DNA from: Alistipes sp.
GTDB lineage: Bacteria; Bacteroidota; Bacteroidia; Bacteroidales; Rikenellaceae
Assembly: GCA_028691095.1 (NCBI GenBank)
Contig: JAQUZZ010000004.1
Span: forward strand, 7,776 to 16,677
Direction of reading: 5' to 3'
DNA length: 8,902 nt
In this document: one piece after another, positions 1 through 5,604 of the stretch
How the letters are laid out: the number at the start of each line of letters is the position of its first letter
Position numbering within the stretch: the first letter of the stretch is position 1
Position numbers and translations under genes: made by a program
The notes under the pieces: model-generated
What the model saw: only the letters and a program-made list of their open reading frames with translations
Told to the model about the DNA's origin: nothing
Database searches by the model: none

Positions 1-1
1 C

Positions 2-976
2 GGGGTGCTCCTCTCCGGAGGTTTGGACTCTTCGGTCATCGCAGCCATTGCCAAGAAATATGCCGCCAAACGCATTGAGAGCGACGGAAAAGCCGACGCG
101 TGGTGGCCTCAACTCCACTCCTTTGCAGTGGGGCTGAAGGGCGCTCCCGATTTTGCCGCAGCCCGCAAAGTGGCCGACCATATCGGCACGGTACACCATG
201 AGATCACCTACACGATCGAAGAGGGGCTGGATGCCATTCGAGACGTGATCTACTTCACCGAGACCTATGACGTCACCACCATCCGTGCCTCCACCCCCAT
301 GTATCTTTTAGCTCGGGTTATCAAGTCGATGGGAATCAAGATGGTACTCTCCGGCGAAGGGGCCGACGAAATTTTCGGGGGTTACCTCTACTTTCACAAG
401 GCGCCCAACGCACAGGCTTTTCATGAGGAGACGGTGCGCAAACTGAGCAAACTCCACCTCTACGACTGTCTGCGTGCCAACAAGTCGCTGGCCGCTTGGG
501 GGGTCGAGGGTCGCGTACCCTTCTTAGACAAAGAGTTTCTGGATGTCGCCATGCGCATCAACCCGGCCGACAAGATGATTCGAGAGGGAAGAATGGAGAA
601 GTGGGTCATCCGCAAAGCCTTTGAGGATATGTTGCCCGAAAGCGTGGCTTGGCGTCAAAAGGAGCAATTCTCCGATGGGGTGGGATACAGTTGGATCGAC
701 ACACTCAAGGCGCTGACCGTCAAGAGTGTCAGCGACGAGCAGATGCAGCACGCTGCCGAACGCTTCCCGATCAACCCCCCGATGAACAAAGAGGAGTACT
801 ACTATCGGTCGATCTTTGAGGAGCACTTCCCCTCGCAGGCTGCCGCACGGTGTGTTCCCTCGGTTCCTTCGGTCGCTTGCAGCACCGCGGAGGCTTTGGC
901 CTGGGACGCTTCGTTCCAAGGCATGAACGACCCCTCGGGTCGTGCCGTCAAAAAGGTGCATCAACACAGTTTGTAA
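2..976 (+). CDS. asnB: Asparagine synthetase B (glutamine-hydrolysing), 3' part
   Basis: This is the C-terminal synthetase domain of asparagine synthetase B, which adenylates aspartate with ATP and transfers ammonia to it in the cytoplasm. The visible 324 codons begin at the ATP-pyrophosphatase loop SGGLDSS (visible residues 5-11). They continue through WWPQLHSFAVGL, TYDVTTIRASTPMYL, the second nucleotide/aspartate motif SGEGADEIFGGYLYFHKAPN, GRVPFLDKEFLDVAMRINP and VAWRQKEQFSDGVGYSWID, and end with DPSGRAV near the C-terminus. All of these follow E. coli AsnB (about 554 residues) closely. About 230 N-terminal residues, including the catalytic Cys2 glutaminase domain, lie before the window. 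The GTG at 5 is an internal valine codon of the GVLLSGGLDSS run, not a start. The stop is TAA at 974-976, and a strong hairpin follows 20 bp later, so the gene probably ends its transcript. Identity is very secure. Confidence 0.97.
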   Translation, partial: GVLLSGGLDSSVIAAIAKKYAAKRIESDGKADAWWPQLHSFAVGLKGAPDFAAARKVADHIGTVHHEITYTIEEGLDAIRDVIYFTETYDVTTIRASTPMYLLARVIKSMGIKMVLSGEGADEIFGGYLYFHKAPNAQAFHEETVRKLSKLHLYDCLRANKSLAAWGVEGRVPFLDKEFLDVAMRINPADKMIREGRMEKWVIRKAFEDMLPESVAWRQKEQFSDGVGYSWIDTLKALTVKSVSDEQMQHAAERFPINPPMNKEEYYYRSIFEEHFPSQAAARCVPSVPSVACSTAEALAWDASFQGMNDPSGRAVKKVHQHSL

Positions 977-996
977 TCCGTTTCACCACATAGGTT

Positions 997-1026
997 AAGC
1001 CGGACACCTCTCAGTGTCCGGCTTTC
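997..1026 (+). terminator. Intrinsic terminator after asnB
   Basis: A perfect 11-bp inverted repeat, AAGCCGGACAC (997-1007) and GTGTCCGGCTT (1014-1024), encloses a 6-nt loop CTCTCA. The descending arm ends in TTT before CG. The A-rich start and T-rich end make it usable on both strands. It begins 20 bp after the asnB stop codon. The T tract is short, so efficiency is uncertain. Confidence 0.85.
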
Positions 1027-1191
1027 GTATACAATCTCCATCGGGACGCAACCCATCCCCCTCACGCATAAAGAGCCCTTCACGCCCCATGTTTTGCACT
1101 CCGAAAAAGAGCCCCCGCACGGCATTTGAAAAAAACGACTCAAAATGCGAGAAAAATAATCGATTTAGACGCAATTCCGTCATCCTCGATC

Positions 1192-1222
1192 TTTGAAAAT
1201 CAAAGAATCCATTTTAACTTTA
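1192..1222 (+). promoter_or_regulatory. Candidate Bacteroidota-type promoter for the peroxidase
   Basis: TTTG (1192-1195) is followed after 19 bp by TAACTTTA (1215-1222). This fits the Bacteroidota consensus TTTG-N19-21-TAnnTTTG except for the last base. It sits in an A/T-rich tract and would start transcription near 1229. The gene start is about 200 nt further on. There is no closer match to the consensus between here and 1431. Confidence 0.55.
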
Positions 1223-1236
1223 CACTTCTAAAGAAT

Positions 1237-1255
1237 GCTCAAAAAATAATTGAGC
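1237..1255 (+). other. Small hairpin near the predicted mRNA 5' end
   Basis: GCTCAA (1237-1242) and TTGAGC (1250-1255) form a perfect 6-bp stem around the A-rich loop AAAATAA. It starts about 8 nt after the predicted transcription start. It could stabilise the 5' end or be chance. Confidence 0.35.
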
Positions 1256-1264
1256 CCTTGGGGT

Positions 1265-1319
1265 CGGCACATACCTGACAGACCGATGCGTTGATGGCTC
1301 ATACATAGCACGCTGTGCT
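1265..1319 (+). repeat. Intergenic repeat, copy 1, with AGCAC-N3-GTGCT palindrome
   Basis: This 55-bp segment aligns without gaps to 7999-8053, with 43 of 55 bases identical (32 of 38 over 1282-1319 against 8016-8053). Its right end carries the odd palindrome AGCAC-GCT-GTGCT (1307-1319). The core with flanks, ATAGCAC to GTGCTCAAA (1305-1323), also matches the minus strand at 4364-4382 ahead of icd. The copy lies 111 bp upstream of the peroxidase ATG, inside the predicted leader, in the same orientation as the gene. Function is unknown: operator, RNA element or dispersed repeat. Confidence 0.6.
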
Positions 1320-1430
1320 CAAAGTACACCTTGCCCAAGCGATGCCCTCATGGGGGTGATCCCGTCGCTCAGCGGGCGCAAAGAGCCAAGACGAAAACGA
1401 AAAAACATTCATTCTCAAAATGTATAGCTT

Positions 1431-2825
1431 ATGAAAAACGGAATCAAATTGGTTCTTGCGCTGCTTTTGGTTGCCGTGGTGATGACGGTCGTCTACCGAC
1501 TCTCCAACCACGTCCCCTCTGCCGAGTTGTCGGCTCAGATGCAGGTCAAGACGATCATGGACGATGGCGGTTGCCTAAGCTGCCATAGCGAAACCCCGAA
1601 ACTCCCCTTTTATGCAAACTTTCCCGTCGTAGGCGATTTGGTGAAAAGTGATGCGGAGATCGGCTACAAACATTGCGACCTCAGTCCCATGTATGCCACC
1701 TTGGAAAACGGAACGCAGGTCGACGAAGTGACGTTGGCCAAGATGGAGAAGGCGATTGCCGATGGAACCATGCCCATGGCGAAATACTATATGGTGCATT
1801 GGGGCTCCTCCATCACCTCTCCCAAGCAAGCCGTGTTGCTCGACTGGATCAAAGCACAGCGAGCCGCTTGTTTTGGCAACGGCATGGCCGCCGCCGCGTG
1901 GGCGAACGAACCCGTGCAGCCGATCGTCGATTCGCTTCCGGTCGATCCGCGCAAGGTCGCCTTGGGTGAGATGCTCTACAACGACCCCCGTCTCTCCGCA
2001 GACAACACCGTAGCTTGCGCCTCCTGCCACGGCTTGCAAACCGGAGGGGTGGACAACAAACGCTACTCCGAAGGGGTGGGAGGTCAGTTTGGCGGAGTCA
2101 ATGCCCCCACGGTGTTCAATGCCGCCTTCAATTTTGTACAGTTCTGGGATGGCCGTGCCGCAACGCTGGCCGATCAGGCAGGTGGCCCTCCCTTGAATCC
2201 GGTAGAGATGGCCTCCACCTCGTGGGATCAGATCATCGCCAAGTTGAAAGCAGACAAGGCCTTCACCGCGGCCTTTACGGCAGTCTACCCCGAAGGATAC
2301 TCCGACAAAACGCTCACCGGTGCGATTGCCGAATACGAAAAGACGCTTCTGACCCCCGATTCACGGTTTGATCTCTATCTGAAAGGGGATTCCACCGCGC
2401 TCTCGACTGACGAGATGCAGGGATATGCCCTCTTCAAGGAGAACCGGTGTGCCACTTGCCACGTCGGCACACTGCTGGGCGGACAATCCTACGAACCGAT
2501 GGGACTCTACGGCGACTACTTTGCCGACCGAGGCGACTCCCTCACCGAGGAGGACAACGGCCGCTTCAAGCAAACGAAGCAGGAGCGCGATCGTCATCGT
2601 TTCAAAGTCCCCGGCCTACGCAACGTAGCGCTGACGGCTCCCTACTATCATGACGGCACACGCGAAACGCTGAACGAAGCCGTAGCAGATATGGCGCGTT
2701 ATCAATCGAACGTCACCCTGTCGGAGATACAGTTAGACAACCTCACAGCCTTCCTGGGTACGTTGACCGGAAAGTTCAAGGGTGAAACCCTCACCACAGC
2801 CCCTGCTCCGGCAGCCCAGAATTAA
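1431..2825 (+). CDS. Tri-heme cytochrome c peroxidase with N-terminal heme-binding domain
   Basis: This is a periplasmic di-heme-type peroxidase that reduces H2O2 to water with electrons from the respiratory chain, extended by a third heme. The 464-residue protein starts with an uncleaved-looking hydrophobic anchor (about 5-22). The first heme site, CLSCH (48-52), opens a domain resembling the Bacteroidota heme-binding domain: HCDLSPMY, then MPMAKYYMVHWGSSIT, then VLLDWIKAQ, to about 145. The CCP/MauG part follows with CASCH (196-200), FNAAFNFVQFWDGRA (229-243) and CATCH (340-344). VPGLRNVALTAPYYHDGT (393-410) is typical of the family. M421 sits in the region that carries a Met ligand in relatives, but I cannot assign it. 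Plain bacterial CCPs are about 320-350 residues, so the extra length is the N-terminal heme domain. The start is the ATG before the hydrophobic segment; no Shine-Dalgarno is visible. The gene appears monocistronic, between a 454-bp leader region and a hairpin cluster. Confidence 0.93.
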   Translation: MKNGIKLVLALLLVAVVMTVVYRLSNHVPSAELSAQMQVKTIMDDGGCLSCHSETPKLPFYANFPVVGDLVKSDAEIGYKHCDLSPMYATLENGTQVDEVTLAKMEKAIADGTMPMAKYYMVHWGSSITSPKQAVLLDWIKAQRAACFGNGMAAAAWANEPVQPIVDSLPVDPRKVALGEMLYNDPRLSADNTVACASCHGLQTGGVDNKRYSEGVGGQFGGVNAPTVFNAAFNFVQFWDGRAATLADQAGGPPLNPVEMASTSWDQIIAKLKADKAFTAAFTAVYPEGYSDKTLTGAIAEYEKTLLTPDSRFDLYLKGDSTALSTDEMQGYALFKENRCATCHVGTLLGGQSYEPMGLYGDYFADRGDSLTEEDNGRFKQTKQERDRHRFKVPGLRNVALTAPYYHDGTRETLNEAVADMARYQSNVTLSEIQLDNLTAFLGTLTGKFKGETLTTAPAPAAQN

Positions 2826-2832
2826 CCTTCGA

Positions 2833-2857
2833 CGTTGTCTGAGCGGCTCAGACAACG
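2833..2857. repeat. Near-perfect inverted repeat just after the peroxidase stop
   Basis: CGTTGTCTGAGC (2833-2844) and GCTCAGACAACG (2846-2857) are exact reverse complements separated by a single G. As RNA this gives an 11-bp stem with a CGG loop. It starts 7 bp after the stop codon but is followed by ATCCATCTTTACG, which is not a T run. It may protect the mRNA 3' end or bind a protein rather than terminate. Confidence 0.7.
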
Positions 2858-2871
2858 ATCCATCTTTACGC

Positions 2872-2910
2872 AAAGCGCGAATCCTCTTTCGGGGATTCGC
2901 GCTTTATTTT
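2872..2910 (+). terminator. Strong intrinsic terminator after the peroxidase
   Basis: A perfect 13-bp stem, AAAGCGCGAATCC (2872-2884) and GGATTCGCGCTTT (2893-2905), has an 8-nt loop TCTTTCGG and is followed by TTTATTTT (2903-2910). The GC-rich stem and T tract are textbook for rho-independent termination of the plus-strand transcript. The A tract on the other side is short, so minus-strand activity is less likely. Confidence 0.88.
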
Positions 2911-2949
2911 AACGTGAGTTCGAAAATTGTTCGAACTCACGTTATTTTA
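2910..2949. terminator. Second, bidirectional terminator-like palindrome
   Basis: A 15-bp perfect stem pairs 2910-2924 (TAACGTGAGTTCGAA) with 2930-2944 around the 5-nt loop AATTG. The left side is preceded by TTTATTT and the right side is followed by TTTTAC. It could therefore end icd transcripts coming from the right and act as backup for the peroxidase. It begins at the end of the first terminator's T tract. Its regularity also suits a protein-binding site or a dispersed palindromic repeat. Confidence 0.65.
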
Positions 2950-3004
2950 CAGGGATGTGGATCAAGTAGGCAGACAACAAGAGTGACGCACAACACCTGA
3001 TTTT

Positions 3005-3049
3005 ACCATTTCACCCCCGCCAGAGTCCTCTCCGACGGGGGTGATTGGT
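3005..3049 (-). terminator. Hairpin downstream of icd, possible terminator
   Basis: A 9-bp stem, TCACCCCCG (3011-3019) and CGGGGGTGA (3036-3044), is extended by ACCA (3005-3008) pairing with TGGT (3046-3049) across a small internal loop. The 16-nt loop contains a further AGAG/CTCT pair. It lies about 70 bp beyond the icd stop codon. On the minus strand it is followed by AAAATC rather than a T run, so it may block exonucleases while the palindrome at 2910-2944 terminates. Confidence 0.5.
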
Positions 3050-3117
3050 ATGTTAAGCGACCGTTGGCCGCCCTCCTTAAAATGCGATCACAACACCCCT
3101 CAAGGGGGCGAGCCAGC

Positions 3118-4350
3118 TTATTGGATATTGAGTTTTTTCCGCAAGTTCTCATCCAAAGCGGAGAGGAACTCCTGGGTATTGAGGTAATCCTCCCGCGCCA
3201 CCTTGCCGCCCTTGGCCAGCAAAGCCAAATCCTTGGTCATCTTCCCCGACTCTACGGTCTCGACACACACCTCCTCCAAGGCCTGTACAAAGTGGGTCAA
3301 CGCCTGATTGTGATCCAACGCAGCACGATGTCCCAAGCCGCGCGTCCATGCAAAGATCGAAGCGATGGGGTTGGTCGAGGTCTCCTCGCCCTTCTGGTGC
3401 AAGCGGTAATGACGGGTCACGGTTCCGTGTGCCGCCTCTGCTTCCATGGTCTTCCCGTCGGGGGTCACCAGCACCGAGGTCATCAAACCCAACGATCCGA
3501 ATCCTTGAGCTACGGTGTCGGACTGTACATCTCCGTCATAATTCTTGCAGGCCCACACAAAACCGCCCTTCCATTTGAGGGCTGAGGCCACCATGTCGTC
3601 GATCAGGCGATGTTCATAGGTAATGCCGATCTCGTCCATCTGACGCTTGTAGTCGCTCTGGTAGATCTCTTCAAATAGATCTTTGAATCGACCGTCATAC
3701 TTCTTCAAGATCGTATTTTTGGTACTCAGGTAGAGCGGCCAACGCTTCTGAATCGCCATGTTGAAGCACGCATGAGCGAAGCCACGAATCGACGCGTCGG
3801 TATTATACATACAGAGTGCCACACCGTCGCCCTTGTAGTCGTAGACCTCCCACGACTGCACGGTTCCATCCTCTGCGGTGAAGGTCATGGTCAGCTTTCC
3901 TTTGCCGCGGGTCACCACATCGGTGGCCTTATACTGATCCCCGAAGGCGTGACGACCAATGCAGATCGGCTGCGTCCACCCCGGAACCAAACGCGGCACA
4001 TTGCGACAGATGATCGGTTCGCGGAAAACGGTTCCGTCCAAGATGTTGCGGATCGTACCGTTGGGCGACTTCCACATCTTCTTGAGATTAAACTCCTTGA
4101 CCCGCGCTTCGTCAGGTGTGATTGTCGCACACTTGATTCCCACGTTATACTTTTTGATCGCCTCGGCCGCCTCAATGGTTACCTGGTCGTTGGTTGCATC
4201 CCGATTCTCGATGCTCAGATCATAATATTTCAGATCCAGATCCAGGTAGGGAAGGATCAACTTATCTTTGATAAATTTCCAGATGACGCGCGTCATTTCA
4301 TCGCCGTCAAGCTCCACCACCGGTTGGTCTACTTTAATTTTAGCGTTCAT
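3118..4350 (-). CDS. icd: NADP-dependent isocitrate dehydrogenase, eukaryote-like (homodimeric) type
   Basis: The enzyme oxidises isocitrate to 2-oxoglutarate and CO2 with NADP+, feeding the TCA cycle, glutamate synthesis and the NADPH pool in the cytoplasm. The 410 residues track human IDH1 with numbering about one lower. The substrate loop is [20 protein letters not shown] (94-113, with S95, R101, R110). R133 corresponds to human R132, Y140 to Y139 and K211 to K212. The metal-binding aspartates are D251 (in LIDDMVA) and D274 and D278 (in YDGDVQSD). [11 protein letters not shown] (307-316) carries the NADP-selecting R313-H314. [15 protein letters not shown] is also intact. I chose the ATG at 4348-4350 because [21 protein letters not shown] matches family N-termini. 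The frame stays open to a GTG at 4446, but that extension resembles nothing. No Shine-Dalgarno is visible. A promoter lies at 4523-4553, and the repeat core sits 17 bp before the ATG. Confidence 0.96.
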   Translation of the reverse strand: MNAKIKVDQPVVELDGDEMTRVIWKFIKDKLILPYLDLDLKYYDLSIENRDATNDQVTIEAAEAIKKYNVGIKCATITPDEARVKEFNLKKMWKSPNGTIRNILDGTVFREPIICRNVPRLVPGWTQPICIGRHAFGDQYKATDVVTRGKGKLTMTFTAEDGTVQSWEVYDYKGDGVALCMYNTDASIRGFAHACFNMAIQKRWPLYLSTKNTILKKYDGRFKDLFEEIYQSDYKRQMDEIGITYEHRLIDDMVASALKWKGGFVWACKNYDGDVQSDTVAQGFGSLGLMTSVLVTPDGKTMEAEAAHGTVTRHYRLHQKGEETSTNPIASIFAWTRGLGHRAALDHNQALTHFVQALEEVCVETVESGKMTKDLALLAKGGKVAREDYLNTQEFLSALDENLRKKLNIQ

Positions 4351-4517
4351 GGATCGTTTAGAATTTGAGCACATCGTGCTATTGAATGATTTTCGGATCT
4401 TGAGGTCGCGCTGAGGTTCTCGCGGCAGCATCGTCGCACCCGCCACACGCTCTCCGTCCTTGCGACGCCCGAAGCGGTCGACCCAAAAGCCACCCTGCCA
4501 CGACGAAGATCCTTCAT
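4347..4517 (-). CDS. Possible upstream ORF (56 codons) overlapping the icd start
   Basis: On the minus strand an ATG (4517-4515), only 5 nt after the TAAATTTG promoter element, opens a frame of 56 codons. Its TGA (4349-4347) overlaps the icd ATG as ATGA, the classic arrangement for translational coupling. The predicted peptide is Arg/Ser-rich with no recognisable domain, and its first residues are [13 protein letters not shown]. The ATG would be almost at the mRNA 5' end. Against it, this region is GC-rich and also open in the icd frame, so an open frame of this length is not rare by chance. Read it as a hypothesis about a leader peptide or leaderless ORF, not as an established gene. Confidence 0.25.
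   Translation of the reverse strand: MKDLRRGRVAFGSTASGVARTESVWRVRRCCRENLSATSRSENHSIARCAQILNDP
4364..4382 (-). promoter_or_regulatory. Repeat core (AGCAC-N3-GTGCT) ahead of icd, copy 3
   Basis: Read on the icd sense strand, ATAGCACGATGTGCTCAAA contains AGCAC-GAT-GTGCT (4380-4368). It matches the core ahead of the peroxidase (1305-1323) at 18 of 19 positions, the one difference being in the central triplet. The palindrome ends 17 bp before the icd ATG and is inside the predicted leader, so it could form a small hairpin near the start codon or act as a DNA operator. It also includes an in-frame ATG (4374-4372) that is an unlikely alternative start. Confidence 0.55.
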
Positions 4518-4522
4518 GCCGA

Positions 4523-4553
4523 CAAATTTAATGGAAAATATTGTTTTTTACAA
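4523..4553 (-). promoter_or_regulatory. Promoter for icd
   Basis: On the minus strand TTG (4553-4551) is followed after 20 bp by TAAATTTG (4530-4523), an exact TAnnTTTG match in an A/T-rich patch. Transcription would start near 4516 and give a leader of about 165 nt before the icd ATG. It is about 65 bp from the dtd promoter on the other strand, so the two genes share a divergent control region. Confidence 0.7.
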
Positions 4554-4593
4554 CGCTCTCCCCTGCGAAGCGCAACGAATCGGGCGTTATGCC

Positions 4594-4601
4594 TATCTTT
4601 G
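4594..4601 (+). promoter_or_regulatory. -7 element of the dtd operon promoter
   Basis: TATCTTTG (4594-4601) is an exact match to the Bacteroidota -7 element TAnnTTTG. No TTG is present at the expected 19-21 bp upstream, so the -33 box is weak or absent. Transcription would start near 4608, about 43 nt before the dtd ATG. Confidence 0.55.
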
Positions 4602-4604
4602 TAT

Positions 4605-4620
4605 TCTCCCCTCAGGGAGA
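4605..4620 (+). other. Hairpin at the predicted 5' end of the dtd transcript
   Basis: TCTCCC (4605-4610) and GGGAGA (4615-4620) form a perfect 6-bp stem with a CTCA tetraloop, starting 3 bp after the -7 element. There is no T tract, so it is not a terminator. A stable 5' hairpin could protect the mRNA, if the predicted start lies early enough to include the stem. Confidence 0.45.
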
Positions 4621-4650
4621 TTTCGGACATCGCATCAAACTCCAAAAATT

Positions 4651-5103
4651 ATGCGCATTTTGACTCAACGGGTACAACACGCCTCGGTTTCGATTCAGGG
4701 AACCCTTCATGGCGCCATCGGGCACGGGTTGTTGGTTTTTGTGGGCATCGAAGAGGCCGACACTTCGGAGGACGTGGCTTGGCTCACCGGAAAATTGATA
4801 AAACTTCGTATCTTTGCCGATGACCAGGGCGTTATGAATCGTTCCGTGGAGCAGGTCGGCGGGGAAATTCTCATCGTCAGCCAATTCACACTCCACGCCA
4901 TGACACGACGCGGCAACCGCCCCTCCTACATTCGGGCGGCACGTCCCGAGCACGCCATCCCGCTCTACGAGGCCTTCGTCGCCTCGGTCGAGCAGGCACT
5001 GGGGCGACACGTCCCGACCGGAGTTTTCGGAGCCGATATGCAAGTCGAGCTCCTCAACGACGGCCCCGTAACCCTGTGGATCGACTCACAAAATCGCGAA
5101 TAG
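4651..5103 (+). CDS. dtd: D-aminoacyl-tRNA deacylase (D-Tyr-tRNA deacylase)
   Basis: Dtd hydrolyses D-aminoacyl-tRNAs (and glycyl-tRNA-Ala) in the cytoplasm, keeping D-amino acids out of protein. The 150-residue product is of normal size (E. coli 145) and opens with MRILTQRVQHASV, typical of the family. Motif 1, SQFT, is at 77-80. Motif 2, NDGPVT, is at 136-141, with the Gly-Pro pair (138-139) that supplies chiral selection. KLRIFADDQGVMNRSV (51-66) is also characteristic. An open frame extends upstream to 4516, but the ATG at 4651 matches the conserved N-terminus and lies just after the predicted promoter. The gene is first in a probable four-gene operon; 63 bp separate it from the MazG-like gene. 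No Shine-Dalgarno is visible. Confidence 0.96.
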   Translation: MRILTQRVQHASVSIQGTLHGAIGHGLLVFVGIEEADTSEDVAWLTGKLIKLRIFADDQGVMNRSVEQVGGEILIVSQFTLHAMTRRGNRPSYIRAARPEHAIPLYEAFVASVEQALGRHVPTGVFGADMQVELLNDGPVTLWIDSQNRE

Positions 5104-5166
5104 GGACAGGACTTCGCTTCTGATTCAGCATAAGTTGAACACCACTTCATAAATCGCACCAAACGC

Positions 5167-5463
5167 ATGACCATCAAAGAGGCCCAAGAGTTGATCGAGA
5201 CTTGGACGGGCAAAACCAATCAACACACCAACGAGCTGACCCGCATCGCTATCTTGACCGAGGAGATCGGACGGCTCAATCGCGTGATCGTTCATCGTTA
5301 CAACGACCACGCCACCGAACCTCACTTTCGATACGAGGTTTCCGACGAGATCGGGGATATTCTGTGGACGCTGATCGGACTCTCCAACCAAACGGGCGTC
5401 GACCTGACCGCGTCGCTGATTCACGCCTTGGAGCGGAAAAGCAAAACCAGCGATTCCGAGTAA
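5167..5463 (+). CDS. MazG-like nucleotide pyrophosphohydrolase domain protein with an altered metal site
   Basis: This is a small all-alpha NTP pyrophosphohydrolase-like protein (98 residues) of the MazG/dUTPase superfamily. Members use Mg2+ to split NTPs to NMP and PPi and clear unusual nucleotides. The motifs are NELTRIAILTEEIGRL (22-37) and DEIGDILWTLIGLSNQTGVDL (60-80). The first helix motif normally reads EExxE; here it is E32-E33-I-G-R36, so the third acidic residue is arginine (codon CGG at 5272-5274). E61 and D64 of the second motif are kept. The protein also ends about 10-15 residues earlier than relatives I recall. It may have lost or changed activity. From memory, dtd followed by a MazG-like gene is a common order in Bacteroidales, which supports cotranscription. 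The next gene is 141 bp away. Confidence 0.85.
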   Translation: MTIKEAQELIETWTGKTNQHTNELTRIAILTEEIGRLNRVIVHRYNDHATEPHFRYEVSDEIGDILWTLIGLSNQTGVDLTASLIHALERKSKTSDSE

Positions 5464-5491
5464 CCCTCTCGCGCCACCCATTCCAACATAT

Positions 5492-5522
5492 CGGCAGCCT
5501 ATTGCAACGCTGCCGTTCTCTT
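5492..5522 (+). terminator. Hairpin between the MazG-like gene and the secreted-protein gene
   Basis: A 7-bp stem, CGGCAGC (5492-5498) and GCTGCCG (5509-5515), has a 10-nt loop and is followed by TTCTCTTCCCCCC. The tail is pyrimidine-rich but not a clean T run, so it may be a weak or partial terminator inside the operon. I found no good TAnnTTTG promoter between here and 5605. The rest of 5464-5604 shows nothing else. Confidence 0.4.
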
Positions 5523-5604
5523 CCCCCCTGCGGTCTCTTCGGATGCCGCACCCCTTTGAACGCAAATTGCAGCACAACCCTCTCTGCGTACACCCTAAGA
5601 TCTT

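Larger units (their letters stand above)
1027..1430 (+). other. Long noncoding region ahead of the peroxidase gene
   Basis: The stretch from the asnB terminator to the peroxidase start has no convincing gene. Short open frames on both strands (for example 1014-1196 + and 961-1143 -) have no recognisable protein features. What it does hold is an A/T-rich tract (about 1125-1250) with a promoter match at 1192-1222, a small hairpin at 1237-1255, repeat copy 1 at 1265-1319, and a GC-rich segment (1335-1380) that can fold, for example CCCG/CGGG around 1361-1376. A 25-codon frame (ATG 1350, TAG 1425-1427) ends 3 nt before the peroxidase ATG. It is rich in Lys and Arg and may be chance. If the promoter is right, the peroxidase mRNA has a leader of about 200 nt. 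Confidence 0.6.

Noticed and set aside
1014..1196. Small ORFs on both strands between asnB and the peroxidase
   Set aside because: They overlap the terminator and A/T-rich promoter tract and have no domain or start context. The two strands and several frames are open over the same bases.
1254..1427. Reading of repeat copy 1 as protein, sharing IARCAQ with the frame ahead of icd
   Set aside because: The shared residues follow simply from the near-identical nucleotides, with just one synonymous change. Copy 2 has a stop in this frame, so coding is not supported.
3064..3585. 173-codon frame antisense to icd, and a similar 198-codon one at 3772-4368
   Set aside because: Both lie opposite highly conserved icd codons and resemble no protein family.
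4351..4446. N-terminal extension of icd to an upstream GTG or ATG
   Set aside because: The extra residues do not resemble family N-termini, and the repeat core falls within them. [21 protein letters not shown] at 4350 fits known homologues.
4516..4650. Upstream start of dtd at 4516
   Set aside because: It would place the start before the predicted promoter, and the added 45 residues are not family-like. MRILTQRVQHASV at 4651 is the conserved start.
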